The translations under genes were made by a program, and so were the position numbers. DNA of 64,000 nucleotides from Blastomyces gilchristii SLH14081 (lineage: Eukaryota > Ascomycota > Eurotiomycetes > Onygenales > Ajellomycetaceae). Below the pieces are notes generated by a model. The model did no database searches. It was given only the letters and a program-made list of their open reading frames with translations, and was not told the DNA's origin. The stretch covers positions 137,136 to 201,135 of the forward strand of contig NW_003101662.1 in NCBI RefSeq assembly GCF_000003855.2, written 5' to 3'. Of this stretch, positions 35,666 to 48,379 are shown piece by piece. How positions within the stretch are numbered: position 1 is the first letter of the stretch; each line of letters starts with the position of its first letter.

Positions 35666-36171
35666 TAGACTGACCGTGTGACCGTGTCTGAGACCAGGAT
35701 CAGATTTTTTGATAGTTTTATTATCAATTCAACTGATCTCATTACACGGTTTTAACATTAGATAGTAGTCTCATACTGTCTCAGTGAGACTTACTGTCTA
35801 CTCTTGTCACATTTTCCAAATGAGATCATGATTTTCACTTCTCAATTTAAATTATTTTTATTGCTTTAAATGACTTTAAATCTCATTTGAGTGTTACCAA
35901 AAAGTGTTACTTTTTAAAAAATTAAAAATAGTCTAAAAAAAACCTTAAAATGTCTAAAAATAGTAACTTTATGTCAAGAATGAGACTAAATGAGACCAAA
36001 TGAGACCACTTTCTCATTTTTTTCAAGTTATGGTTTCATTTTAAGATCTGATATATAGTCACTTTACATGTTTTTTTGATAGCCAGTCCCAGCGGGATTC
36101 ACGCCAAGAAATGTATGAGACCAGATCAAATGAGACCAAATGTGAAATTCATGGTTTCAGCGGTCAGTCTA
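35666..36171 (-). mobile_element. 506-bp hAT-like MITE, copy F (least mutated)
   Basis: Termini TAGACTGACCG and CGGTCAGTCTA form 11-bp inverted repeats. Perfect 8-bp duplication GCTGGTGC (35,658-35,665 and 36,172-36,179). Retains CCAGTCCCAGCGGGATTCAC, which is degraded in copies C and E. Confidence 0.9.
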
Positions 36172-36179
36172 GCTGGTGC

Positions 36180-38160
36180 TGCAGAATAATGTGAAACAGG
36201 TGAAATATGAGCTTGTGACAAAGATGTATTAAATTAAGAAGAACAATTTAAGTGACATTCTGAGACAATTTCTTACAGATATGAATGCTCTACTATAATT
36301 AAAGCAGTCAGAGATAACATTAATAGTTAGATTGAGTAACTTGATTCTATAATTCTGAGTGTCTATGTCTATAATTAGCATATCTACAACACTGTGAAGC
36401 TATAATCTAAAAATAGCTTGGAAAGATTATTATAAAGCTTGTATACTCTAGCTGCATTTCTGTATCTGTTTATTATAGACTGATTCATCTTATTGATATG
36501 ATTAGAGAGAGTGTATGTCTCAAGCTTCTAGTACATCATTATAATAAGACTGCTGTGTAGTCATAGTCAAGAATTCATTGAAATCTTTTACTTTTAAAAA
36601 GAAGTTTGCTAGCATTAGAAGATCACACTGTGTTAATGATATAATATAATTACTAAGCTCTTTGCAGATTTGACAATCAAGCTGCTTAGAATATGCATCA
36701 TAGAAGTGATCTGATTTGACCTGAGTCAGTGTACTGTCAGTTAAGAGAGTAAGATTTTCAAATAAGTATTCTTCTTCAGTGCATTTAAGATCACTGACAT
36801 CATCTTCAATAATAGTAATCACTGACATTGTGACTGATTGTTCTTTAGATGTGTATGTATTCACTCTTTTAAATTTTCGGAAATGCTCATTAGAGAACTT
36901 TGAAGAGGTCAAGATAATCTTTCTTTGATCTTCTCTCAGTTATTTAGCATTGCTGATATTCAATTATCAGAATATTCATACTCATCAGAGTAAATATCAT
37001 GATTAATTAGATTCTGCTGAAAGTTACAATTATAGGCCATGATACTTATAATCTTTGTAGTGTTCTTGATATCTACAGTTGATGATGAAGAAGATCTCAC
37101 ACACTGCTTTCTATTATGAGAATTGAATTTGTTCATTGATTGATTGAGGCTTTCAGGTTCAGAATTGAGGTTCAAATTATTAGCACTGTGTCAGTCTAGA
37201 ATTTGTCATCATATACATTCTAAGATCAGACAAGTCAGAACCTTTCAGTCTTGAAAGACTCTCTATCTATTTCAGAGAAGCAGGTGCACAATTGCAGAGA
37301 AAGTCAGAAGTAAATTGAAAAGATTCACAATGCTTCTTCTCTGTATAAAATTATCAAGTGACAGGTCTATGACATATCTGAGATGATCTCAGATAACTGT
37401 TTCTTCAGTTCAACTCTTTTAATGTGTCTTTAGTTAATCAAATCTTTGACAGATTATCTCAATACACTGATACTGACTCGCTGAGCTTCTGTCTTTTCAA
37501 CTGATATTGCAATGTGTTGTAACATGACTCAGTATGATGATCATCATAAACTTTTTAATTTCTTTATAATACCAGTATGTATTGAGAGCTGTAGAAGCAG
37601 AGTTTTAATTAACTTCTTTTCAAAATAGCAGAATTACTTCAGTTGCTTATCTGAAAAGATTGTTGTTAAAAGACTAATCATGTGTGTACACAGTAATGGC
37701 AGAGTGAGCTGAATCATGTGATGCTAATTCTTTCAAGATTTGTGTGTGATGCAAATTACATTTTTTACTCATTATACATCTTTTTTTTACTTTAGATGTT
37801 AAGTTCTTTGTCTTTGTGATGAGCACTTTCATTATAATTCTCTCTCTCTGCATATTCAACTGTAGTTTCATACTAGATGACAGAATAACATCAACTAAAA
37901 ATACAATGCTAAAATCAATTAAAATCAGCTGAAATTAATAATAATCAGCAGAAATATACAATACTCTCTGCAGCTGCCTCACTGAACCACAGTTTGACTT
38001 AGCCTCAAAATCACCCCTTATAATATCACTCACCTTGCGCACACGAGAGTTCATAGTACAAGGTGTTGCTGCTCATTCTGTTCTCTTTTCACTGTCAGTG
38101 TTTCTAGAAGCTTTCACATGACATGATCATCACTAGGGGTTTTATAACCGTTATACTTTC
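36180..38160 (-). pseudogene. Unidentified decayed minus-strand gene(s)
   Basis: Three minus open pieces line up: 37,871-37,674 (65 codons, Lys-rich), 37,175-36,960 (71 codons, Asn/Ser-rich, ending DIYSDEYEYSDN) and 36,912-36,520 (130 codons, with TIIEDDVSDLKCTEEEYLFE and DCQICKELSN). The last is the longest clean frame in the AT-rich block. Frames and stops between them suggest one or two broken genes. No domain recognised; CQIC could be half of a zinc site. Confidence 0.35.
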
Positions 38161-39499
38161 TTAGCATCTTTGAGAGAAGTCTTTGTTCTTAAATAACTCT
38201 CTATTAGTTCTTATTAGCATCTCTCTTTCAATAATTATTACTCATTGAACATTCCTTCAGAGATTTTAGACTTACACTTAAAAAGAAAGCTGTTGAAACC
38301 TATAACACTAAGGTTCAAACTGAAAAAAAAGGAAAAGAAAGACACATCTGAATTGACTAGACAATGATTTTTACATCTCAGTATATTTTGAAAGTGATAA
38401 TTTGCAAAGTTAAGAATCTGAAAATAAATAAGAAGATAAGATAATATTCAGCATCTCTTCACACTTTCTGTTTATATATGAATAAAAGATGAAATTTTAC
38501 ATAATTAACTAACTTCATAAACTATTGAATATTTCAGTAAGAAAGATAAAAAATGATACATACACTACAGAAAATTCATCAAGATATATCTTATATCAGA
38601 TGAAGTGTGTGACTCATCATTGTTCAGTATTATAACTGACATTCTCATCATCAGATATGATTACTGAGAGTAAATATGAAGAAAAAGAAAAGCATTAGTT
38701 CAGAGAGATGTGTAAAAATCAGCCTCTCTTAGAGATTCTGAAAAACATATATAAATAATTCACATATTCTGAAGTCAGTGTTATGTGTTCTTGACTGCTG
38801 CAATTCTCACTCTATATATATAATTCTTTCATCTGACTGTAGTTGTTGAACTCTTCAAGAAATTTGTCATTTAACTTCACTATTAATTTCAAGTGTTTGT
38901 ATATTACATGCATTTCCTTGACTGTAGTTAATGCATAAGTGATGAATATGAGATTTTTGATCTAAGTTTAAAATCACATGAGAAGCAATTCTCAAGTGAG
39001 TATTATATAAAACTCACATCTCAGTCATTCAGAACTGTTGATTTCAAATGATTGAGATTATAATCTTTAATAACTGCAGGTTCTTTGTCTGTAGATATCT
39101 TTAAGAGAAAATATATTCAGATCTCTCTTCAGAACTTCTTTATCAAATCTTTATACTTAACTTTTAAGTGAATTCAGCTGAGAATCACTTCATTGAACTT
39201 TATCAGACAGTTGATTGTAAGAAAGAGAATTTCTTTATAGTATTTAAGTTTATGAAGAAAAATAATCATAAGATAATTGTGATTATTATAATATACTGAC
39301 CTCTTTTTCATAGAAATATCTGCTTCATTTAACAGTAAGATTGTATTGAAGTATCTAGTGATCTTGAAGATTCAGTTGAGTGTTATATTCAGTTTAAGAG
39401 AATTATCATGATTGATAATCAATTCATCTGCTAATATCTACAATGTTAAGTATGAAATATACTGACTCTTTTGAGATTGTCAGCTTACTGAATAGAGAG
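38161..39499. other. AT-rich decayed sequence
   Basis: Nothing identified. About 38,470-38,515 resembles 24,525-24,570 (GAAGATGAAACTTTACATAA against AAAGATGAAATTTTACATAA), so a dispersed repeat of unknown type touches both places. Confidence 0.4.
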
Positions 39500-41499
39500 A
39501 GAGATTGAATCACTTAGCAGTTACTTTAACAGTGAAAGTCTTTTTAACTTCTGATGACTTACTAGATTAATCAATGTCTTTAGTTAAAATCAGAATCAGA
39601 GATATACATGAATAATATACTGTAAGAGTATATTGAGCTCACATTTCTTTCTTCTAATTAAATCATTGATTAATGAAGTATGAAAATGCCTCAGCTGAGA
39701 GATTGTCAGAGATAAGAGAATGTATTTGATATCTTCTAAGACCTGTAGATAATTGAATGACATTTCTGATCACTGAATCTCATGTAGATCAGTCACTGTA
39801 TATTTTACTCAGAGAATATCAGAGAATCAAACAATCTTTTCTCATGTGAAATTTGAACTTATAGAAACATTTCTTCTCAAAGCTGAAGTAGCAGACTATC
39901 AAATAGCAGATCAGTAAATTATTATCAGTTATTTTTCTTATTTTCAATTTATTACTCTTCATTCTCTTCAGCTCTTTTTAATACTGCTCTGAATCAATAA
40001 AAATGATACTATAAGCTAACAGATTTTCCCAGCTCTCATAGATTTGAAATCAGCTATAGTTGAGTTTCATTTCATAGAAGAAGATTATATTAATTATCAC
40101 TTAATTATTGATATTCATCACAATGATCTGATAGTTTTTCATGATAAACATACTTTCTTTACAGTGCTGAAGTTGAGTGTCTGTATTACTCAGTGTCTCT
40201 GAGATAACTTTATGAAATATACATCTACACTCAATGAGGTCATTGCACATCTGCTCATAATCTGAGTGATGATATAGTGAAAATATGTCAAGAATGTGAA
40301 TCTGTTTATATCTGTAAAACTTGATAATCTCAAACTTGACTTCTATCTCATCAAAGATCTGTTCATTATAATTCAGATACTGGCACTTTAATTTATAATA
40401 CTGTACTTCTTTTTCTGTGACCTTCTCTTCAGCATTAAATATGACACATCATGACTTATCAGTGCTCAGACATATGATATATATATGTGAGCTGAGCTTA
40501 AAAAGTGCTCAGAGAAGATCATAGCTGATCTGCTCAGACTGCAACAATGATGTAAGATACTGTTTCATAGTAGTATATACACTGTTAATATATCTGATAA
40601 GTAAGAGAAGATGCTTCAGATTCTGAGATTTGAAGTCTGCAGTAATCACTCATAGCTTTTCTACATGATCACAGAGCTTCAGTAAGAAATGAAACAGAAC
40701 TTTTTATTCAATCTATCTCTGTATTAGTATCTATATTTTCTCTTCTTTAAGTCTCACTCACTGACAGTTTATTCTTCATTAAGTTTACTCTCTTGATATC
40801 TTGTAGCATTCTCTGCAGAATATCATATAGTATCTTCAATTTAACATTAATGTAAATTATCAACTTTTTCAATTTATTATCTAAGTCATTTGAGAATTTG
40901 ACTTGATTAGAGAATTCTCTCTCTCTCTTACTGATATATTTGTGAATAATAAACATGTATTCATTCAGCACATCAATGATGTTGTTCAGTTCAATTGATT
41001 CAATGATTTTATATTTTGATTTGACTTTGTCTCAACTGATTTGCTGTTAGTCAGAGTTCAGAAGTAGTGAGAGATATATTGAGATTATACACTTTTATAA
41101 TACTTTTGAACTCAGATCTCAACATATAAGATCTAACTGCTGAATAAGAAGCTGTTTTAAATCTGATATCAGCTGTATTGAACTGATATTTATATAAATG
41201 TCAGTGTGCATTTCATTGATAGTTATGTATTTTATTTTTGAAGTGTGAACTCTTTTCTCATTCTTTTTTTAATCTTCATCACTAACTTGCTTTCAGTCAG
41301 CTGGCTTGCTCTCTGAGTTCAGAGAGAGATGAGTTTTTACTGCTTTAACTTCATAAATGAATTCTAATAGAAGATCTTTCAATTCTTCTTATATAATGAG
41401 TGAGTGAATAACACAATACTGAAAACTTTCATTGATAGAAGTATATGAAGGTGTTTGAGCTAGCAGAAGAGTAGCAGAGAACTTGTCATTGAGCTTCAT
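39500..41499 (-). pseudogene. Unidentified long decayed minus-strand frame
   Basis: From an ATG at 41,499 one minus frame (MKLNDKFSATLLLAQTPSYT) can be followed for several hundred codons with scattered stops. It includes a 74-codon clean stretch at 40,971-40,747 that is rich in Lys/Asp/Leu heptad-like spacing and could be coiled coil. No family recognised. The stops fall mostly at positions that would be Trp, Gln or Arg before C-to-T/G-to-A change. The lower limit is arbitrary. Confidence 0.35.
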
Positions 41500-41519
41500 T
41501 ACTTAAGACATTCTGATAG

Positions 41520-41792
41520 TTGATGAATAAAGAAGTCTTGAAAACTGATCTGAGAAACTGTGTTAATAAGATCTGTGAGTGTTTTGAATATCTGTTCATT
41601 ATCTCAGAATTTAGAGGAAATCTTGCATTCTTATATACTGTTAAACTCTGTATAAAATTGAGTTCATCAGTGTTCTTGCATTTTCAGATGTCAGATATGC
41701 TGTCTATATTAATACAGGCTATGCTAGATACATTGTATCATGCATCTTCATTAAATTGTCAAAGTATAGAAAGAGAGATTGATCTAGATTGA
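41520..41792 (+). CDS. Hypothetical 90-residue open frame
   Basis: Clean plus-strand frame from MMNKEVLKTDLRN with a Cys pair early (CVNKICECFEY) and a moderately hydrophobic middle. It starts only 20 bp from, and divergent to, the ATG of the minus-strand frame at 41,499. It may be a surviving exon of a decayed gene; no family recognised. Confidence 0.3.
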   Translation: MMNKEVLKTDLRNCVNKICECFEYLFIISEFRGNLAFLYTVKLCIKLSSSVFLHFQMSDMLSILIQAMLDTLYHASSLNCQSIEREIDLD

Positions 41793-44700
41793 AGAAAAAT
41801 TATCAAATCATAATGAAAAGTCTTGCAAGCTCAATGCTGAAAATACTATTAGTGTCTTCTCTATTATATAAAACTTGTACTATGTATCATCTTTTACTTA
41901 TCAGTACAAGTTGAATCTGAGGTTCTGTATACTGTATTTAGCACTAGAGTATCTAACAAGAGAATGCAGATAACAGAGAAGATAAATAGATCTAATATTT
42001 TATCTTACTGTCTTACTTGCAGAGATTCAGTGAAATGAGTGATCAACAATACTATCTCAGTGCTTGATTATGTATACACTTCAGTCTATAGTATTGATTT
42101 TCAGAGCATGCTATAATGTGACTTCTCTCTGATGAAGCAAACTTGAACAAGTCTTTGTAAGATGTTATAATTTTGCTATTAGATTCATCTATGAATGAAG
42201 ATTATACAGGTGACAATATGTGAAGTGATAAGAGATATAACTTGCAGCTAGAACTAGTTAAAAACAGATACAAAACTGTGATTGCATTTTTGAAGTTGAA
42301 AGACAGTGTCTCAATTGATAAAGAATACTTGTAAATACAAGCTCTGAATTCAATGTTCATTCATGTCTCAGCCACTTGTTGAGCTCTGCATTCAATTCAA
42401 TACTATACTGTTCTTAGCCTAGACATTGAAATAAGCTCTTATCTTATCAGAACATGTCACAGTGTGACTCTGTTCATGTGATAATCAATTTATATAAGCT
42501 TATGTTTATACTACTCTAGTTTGAATCAGCATGCAGGCTATAAATAAGAATAAGCAGAGATGTATATAGAGTACATTCTCTCTAAAGAACTTTGTAAATT
42601 CTTTATACTTATTAATCTATAATTCATAGATTATCTGATTCAGTTTTAGCCAGTCTCTTCTTCATTATAATAGATTCAGATCTAAGTTCACTATATCTGC
42701 TGATTTAGTTTTATCACAATTCAAGATACTAGCAGTCTGAATGAAATCAATATTGTTGAAGCTTACAGATAGAAAGATTTAATTAATAAGAAACTAGTGA
42801 GATGAGTTTGAGAAACTGTATAGAAGAATGAATTCAGTCTGAGCAGCTATCAATGCAGTGATTATAAAGCTAAATTACTGAGTGAATAAAGATATCATCA
42901 TTATAAATCAAATTCAAGATATAAAAAATTATCAATCAATGACTCAATCTATCTTGATAAATCTCAGAAGAAATCTTGCACTTCTCTACATTAATCTCAA
43001 GAACTCAGATTTGAATTCTGAGTAAGTCAAAATAAAAAAGAAATACACTTGTATAAGATATGAGATGCTCTGTTCTCAGCATTCTTATATTATTCTTATA
43101 TGAGCAATGACACTTTCACTGTTAAGTTGAAAGACATCTGAGAGTATAACAGATGATATATTCAATTTCATAATTAATGATACATACACTGAGTGAATAT
43201 CTTTACTATCTTCTGATATACTTTAAACACTGCAATCTCTGGAAAAGAAGAAGTCTTTAAATATATATAATATACTTTGAGAATTAGTTTCAAGTTTGTT
43301 AAAATCTGTGCTTGTCAATTAGAGAGAAACTCTCAACTCTTTCAGAAAAAGAGAACATGAGATTAAAAGCTCAGCATCTTCAGTGACATTAAATAGAGAA
43401 CAGTAATTTCAAGATTAGAAGAATCTTTTTCATTTTATATTGAATATTGATAAAGTTAGATTCTGTCATCACATATGCAAATTCACTTAATAGTAAAGAT
43501 ATAATAACTTAAAAAGATGAGCAGTGATATTTTTATTCAATACTATCTAATGCTAATGATATATAATAGGTATTGACTACAGATTATGTAATTTCAGAAT
43601 AAGTTAGTAATAATTACTCTTTTCTGTCAGTAATGCTGACTTTGATGTAGATCAACTTTTAAGCCTGTGAGATATAAGGTTTATTGTATCAGTTTATTTA
43701 ATATATCAAATATGTGATTATAATGAGAAGAGCTCACACACTGAATATGATAGATTATTTAGTAATAAGAATTAAAATTAATCACAAGTTCACAACTGCA
43801 CACATTAATTCTCAATGATCAATAACTGAGAGAAATATATATATATAAACATATTAGTAAGTAGTATTGTGATACTATCTGAGCCCTTTAAAACAGTAGT
43901 TCAGAATAGTAAACTTTGAATATAGAAAAGACATCAAGATCTAGAGAAAATAGAATGTTTAGCTACACTATTCTTAAAAGATGACACTCAGAATATTTTC
44001 CTCATGATCTCATGTACTAATAAGAACAGATACTGTCTTAATAGTATCTATGAAATAAAACTTATAATATCATTCTAAATCTTGAAGTATACACTGATAT
44101 CTCTGATGTATATAGTATATCTGAATGAAATATTGAATGATTAATACTCTGTTATAACTTTCTGATCAGGTTACTTTATATTGTGATGAATTGAATTATT
44201 CTCAGTTTTCTTATTAAGAATAGAGATATAATATCTCATAAAAAATTATTTTTCTGTAAATATTGATTGAATTAAAAAAGTGACTTGAAATATTTTTTTC
44301 TTCTTATTTCACAAGTGTAATATCACCTCTCTGTGAAAACAATATATTTAGATAGAGTCAGACACAGAAAACACTATATTATCTACTTATTATCATAGCT
44401 AGAAAATGTTTTAAAAAGTAAATATAGAGTGTAACAGATTCAGTGAGATAAAATATTAGATTTTATAATTCTTTAGTTATGCTGTATTTTTACAAGCAGA
44501 AAAGAAGCAGAGGTGCAGAGAAAAAGAAAAGATTTGTGATATTATAGAGAAAGATGAGAATTCTATACAAAATACATAGTCTGATATAATGTGTGATTGA
44601 AGAGAAACAATCACATGTCTCTTTCTCATCAGACTTTATTTATCAGATGACTCTTAAGTAGCAATATATAGTAAATCATATATAGAAGACAGACTTAAAA

Positions 44701-45045
44701 CTATTCTCAAGAAGAATTCTGATAATATAATGTTAGCAGAAGTAGAAGATACTGAGATCAGATTTAAAAGTTCAATGATATTAAAATCTTTGTTTAAATA
44801 TATACTAACTATCAAAGATTATATAGTTTTTCAAATAGAATACTCTCTGTGAGTTTATACAATTCTGTGTTAAGAATTTTATCAAGCTGAATGTAACAGT
44901 GAAATATTATACTAATTACTGAGCTATTTATTTCTGATCAGTTATCAATTAAGTAGAATTCCGTGTTAATTCTATCTGAAAACACTGCTCTTCACTTATA
45001 GAGTAAGATAATATTCTCATTATATCTAATGTTGTAACTTGGAGC
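41793..45045. other. AT-rich decayed sequence
   Basis: Stop-rich, CC/GG/CG-poor. No element or gene identified. A segment at 44,748-44,855 recurs as a direct repeat at about 46,290-46,385 (AGTTCAATGATATTAAAATC). Confidence 0.45.
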
Positions 45046-45145
45046 NNNNNNNNNNNNNNNNNNNNNNNNNNNNNNNNNNNNNNNNNNNNNNNNNNNNNNN
45101 NNNNNNNNNNNNNNNNNNNNNNNNNNNNNNNNNNNNNNNNNNNNN
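45046..45145. other. Assembly gap (100 N)
   Basis: Exactly 100 N, the conventional placeholder for a gap of unknown size. It falls in AT-rich repeat sequence, where assemblies usually break. Confidence 0.98.
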
Positions 45146-46780
45146 TGTTGAGACTGCTGAGAGTATACTAATATATAGATGTATTATTAAGACATAATAA
45201 GTATAAGTAAGTTCAGAACTGCAGATTTCATTTGAAGAGTATATATAAAACACTCAGAGCTGAATATACTGAGAATAGAGAAAAAAAGTTCACTAGAGAT
45301 GATAGTCATACTCAATAAATAGAGAGTATCACAGTTTCTTGAAGAAATGCTGTTGATAAAAAATCTGTGTTAGATATATATTAGGCACAGTCATCTATTA
45401 AGAGCTGAAGTCTTACAGAAGTATTACAAGAATCTTTTAAAAAGTAATATTTATTATAAAGTAATTGATCAATTGAGAATGAAGTGTACTGATACTTAGA
45501 TACTTGAAAAAGTTAGTCTTATCAAAAGAGTGATAAATTATAATAATTATATCTTATTTGCAGTTTGCAGTATAAGTGTGTAACTGACTATTAATTTAAG
45601 AATTGATCTTGAAATGTCTGTAGATATAGATATTAAGATATGATAAAAGAAGTTGAGACTCTGCTACTTATTCTTTCTGTAAATAGACTTATGAACAGTG
45701 AGAATAAGTAACATAATTAATTTAACAAATACTAAAAGTCTCACATCTATCTAGTATAGAATGATGACCTGATTCAACAAAGTAAGTCACTAAGTATTTT
45801 CAAGTGTCATTAAACTTAATCACACTGTGTGACTGTCTTCACTGCAGATAGTCACTGCTATAGATGCAGAAAACTGAAATATATAATACACTTTCATATT
45901 CTTTTACTCATGACTCATAGAAATTGTAGAGAATTCTTTCATCATTTATATTATAAGTCTACTCTTATATATTCTAGAAGTTATCAGAGTGATCTTCAAT
46001 ACTGCAGCAACTGAGAGAAAGTTTGTATTAAAGTAATATCACATCTGATCTCATTCAATATATATTAATTATTACTTTTTAACTATAAGTACAAGTCAGT
46101 AAAGTAGACTGTCTCTGAGATTGTATATAAAGAAATAGATAGAACTGAACAGTTATACTGTATTACTATGAAAAGAGCTCTTAATTTATAATCACAGTGA
46201 AGATTCTGAAAAAGATAACTTTAATTAAGTCAGAGACAGAAGCTGTACATTATTAAGATCACTGAGAAGATTCTTGAAGATTGTATTTCATAAGATTAGA
46301 TTTGAAAGTTCAATGATATTAAAATCTTTAAATATGTAACTAGCTACTAAAGATTAAACAGCTTTTTAAACAGAATAATCTTATAAGTCTACTTCTTCAC
46401 ACTCTGAGATGTTAGTTTTTCTAAATATCAGTATAGCTCTCAGAACAGTAATAAAAATAAATATATTTTAATAAATAAATATTTTCAGACTGATAAATCA
46501 ATAATATGTCTGAAACTGATATAGCTTTATAGAATGATAATGAGCTTTCATCTTCTATAAGCTTGTCAGACATGAATAGAGCTCTGTAGAATGGTTTCTT
46601 ATTTCTGAGTTGATCAGACATGAATATTGCACTTCAGAACAGCAATTTTTATTTTAATGAGAGCTTATCTGATTAGTTCAAGAGATCTGATCACAATGGC
46701 AACAAGCTTCTCATTCTCAGAAACCTTCACTCAGCATTCTTTATGTATCTTGTAACAATAGCCACACTTTATTAATTCTC
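45146..46780. other. AT-rich decayed sequence
   Basis: No gene identified. Open frames at 45,829-46,014 (plus) and 46,421-46,621 (minus) are short. The minus frame includes a twice-repeated phrase (MSDQLRNKKPFYRALF / MSDKLIEDESSLSFYKA). The 46,290-46,385 segment duplicates 44,748-44,855. Confidence 0.4.
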
Positions 46781-48105
46781 CTCCAATTTTTGGCATGCAG
46801 TCAAAAAGAACTAGGATTGTGTGAAGCGTCCCGATTGTCCAGGTTCCAGCAAAACACACAGTCATATCCTCTGTTCTTCAGAGCATCAATGGCCTGGTCA
46901 TGCCAAATGTCATCCCTAGGGGATGTTGAAGCAAGTGATAGTAGTGTACTCATTGTTGAATTGTTCTTCTTCTATTCTAGCAGAGGCAGAATGCCTAATA
47001 TATATATAGATACAGGTATGAGTTTCAGATCATTCATCACGGCCGTAATAGGCTCCATTAAAACCTTCTTCGAAAGGAAAAACCTTCTACAAAGGAAAAA
47101 CTCAAGAACGAAGGAAAAGGTGCCCATGTGTCTCGGTTTGGTTTAAGATCCGCGAGCTGCGAGTATCATTCGATGCCAAGCCCTCTCCGAAACCATTCGA
47201 AGAAGATGCTCCAATTAAGCCCATGATTGTCCCAGAGTCACCGAGGAATGTAACCCCGATGCTTGCAATATGCAATAGTGTCCAGCCTTCCAGTGAGCAA
47301 AACGGCTACATTCGCCTTCGAAAACTGAGAACATGGACCGGCAGGCTCATGTTAGAGGAGTTCGATAATAGTAATAAGAGCGCTAATTATATTGCTAATT
47401 ATATTGCTCTACAAATGAATAAGAACGAAAAGGGAGAATTAGTGGTCATACATAGACCTAAAATATGCAGGCGGCACGGCCGCCCACTACGTCATTCACT
47501 GCTGACTGACTGACTTCGTCAAATGGCATATTGAATGCATAAGATCACCTGACTACATGATACTGCCATAAATTACCGCTCCATATTGGCCAATCAAAAT
47601 ATCCACAGTCACAACAACCCCGCCATTCCCGTTGGGGGAAGAAAAAAAGAATCAAAAACTTCTCACGAAATTTTAGACCCCTCAAAGTCCCCTTTTCATC
47701 ATGACAACCCTTGATGAGCTCCTTGAGTGTTGTCGGCTGGCTGCGCACTTTTTCCTTTTCCTCTCGCTCTTCTGCCTGCCTTCTCAACTCTTCGTTCCGC
47801 TTCCGCTCTACGGTAGAGAGCCTCGTAATCTGGTGAACTGTTATCGGCCATTAGAGAGGGATAAAGAGTTATATCAAAAAGCGAAATGGGTACGAGGAAT
47901 TTAGTGGCATAGAGAAGCCAGTCATCTTGCCCAAAATAACACGGATCAACGTTTGCCCGTCACACGTCAGACGCGACTACACCAAACGAAAATGTTCCAA
48001 TACGGGGACAAGGATGGCATCCTCATGAGGGCATTCATCAACGCTCAAAGGCAGAACTCTCCGATAAAATCATCACGATCCCGAGCTAAGGAAAATATGG
48101 TTGAA
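46781..48105. other. Less-mutated island embedded in the AT-rich block
   Basis: Composition switches to normal near 46,781 and back at about 48,105. On the minus strand 46,930-46,800 reads IWHDQAIDALKNRGYDCVFC, a gene-like but unrecognised frame ending in a stop. On the plus strand about 47,155-47,513 reads FDAKPSPKPFEEDAPIKPM and continues about 97 codons (MIVPESPRNV...). On the minus strand 47,787-47,700 contains REEKEKVRSQPTTLKELIKG, similar to a linker seen in fungal proteins of unknown function. None is a complete gene; this looks like a patchwork of fragments. Confidence 0.45.
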
Positions 48106-48379
48106 TAATTTATATTATCAAAAGATCATGATGTGCAGCTAGAAATTGAATTTACAAAGAACACAATTCATGAGATTCAGTGTTATTTCTAGATACCTAA
48201 GAAGTTCAACAGCTGTGACAATATATATATATATATAATAATTATAGATTCTAGGTCTGTAACACAGTCACAGAAGAGTCACTTAAATTATAATACTAAG
48301 TCAGTCAAAGGCATGCTATATTAAATGATAAAACAAAGAGTAATTCATACTATCAATATACTGAATCTTTATTAGTTTA

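Noticed and set aside
45026..45253. 75-codon minus frame
   Set aside because: It runs through the 100-N gap, so the frame is an artefact.
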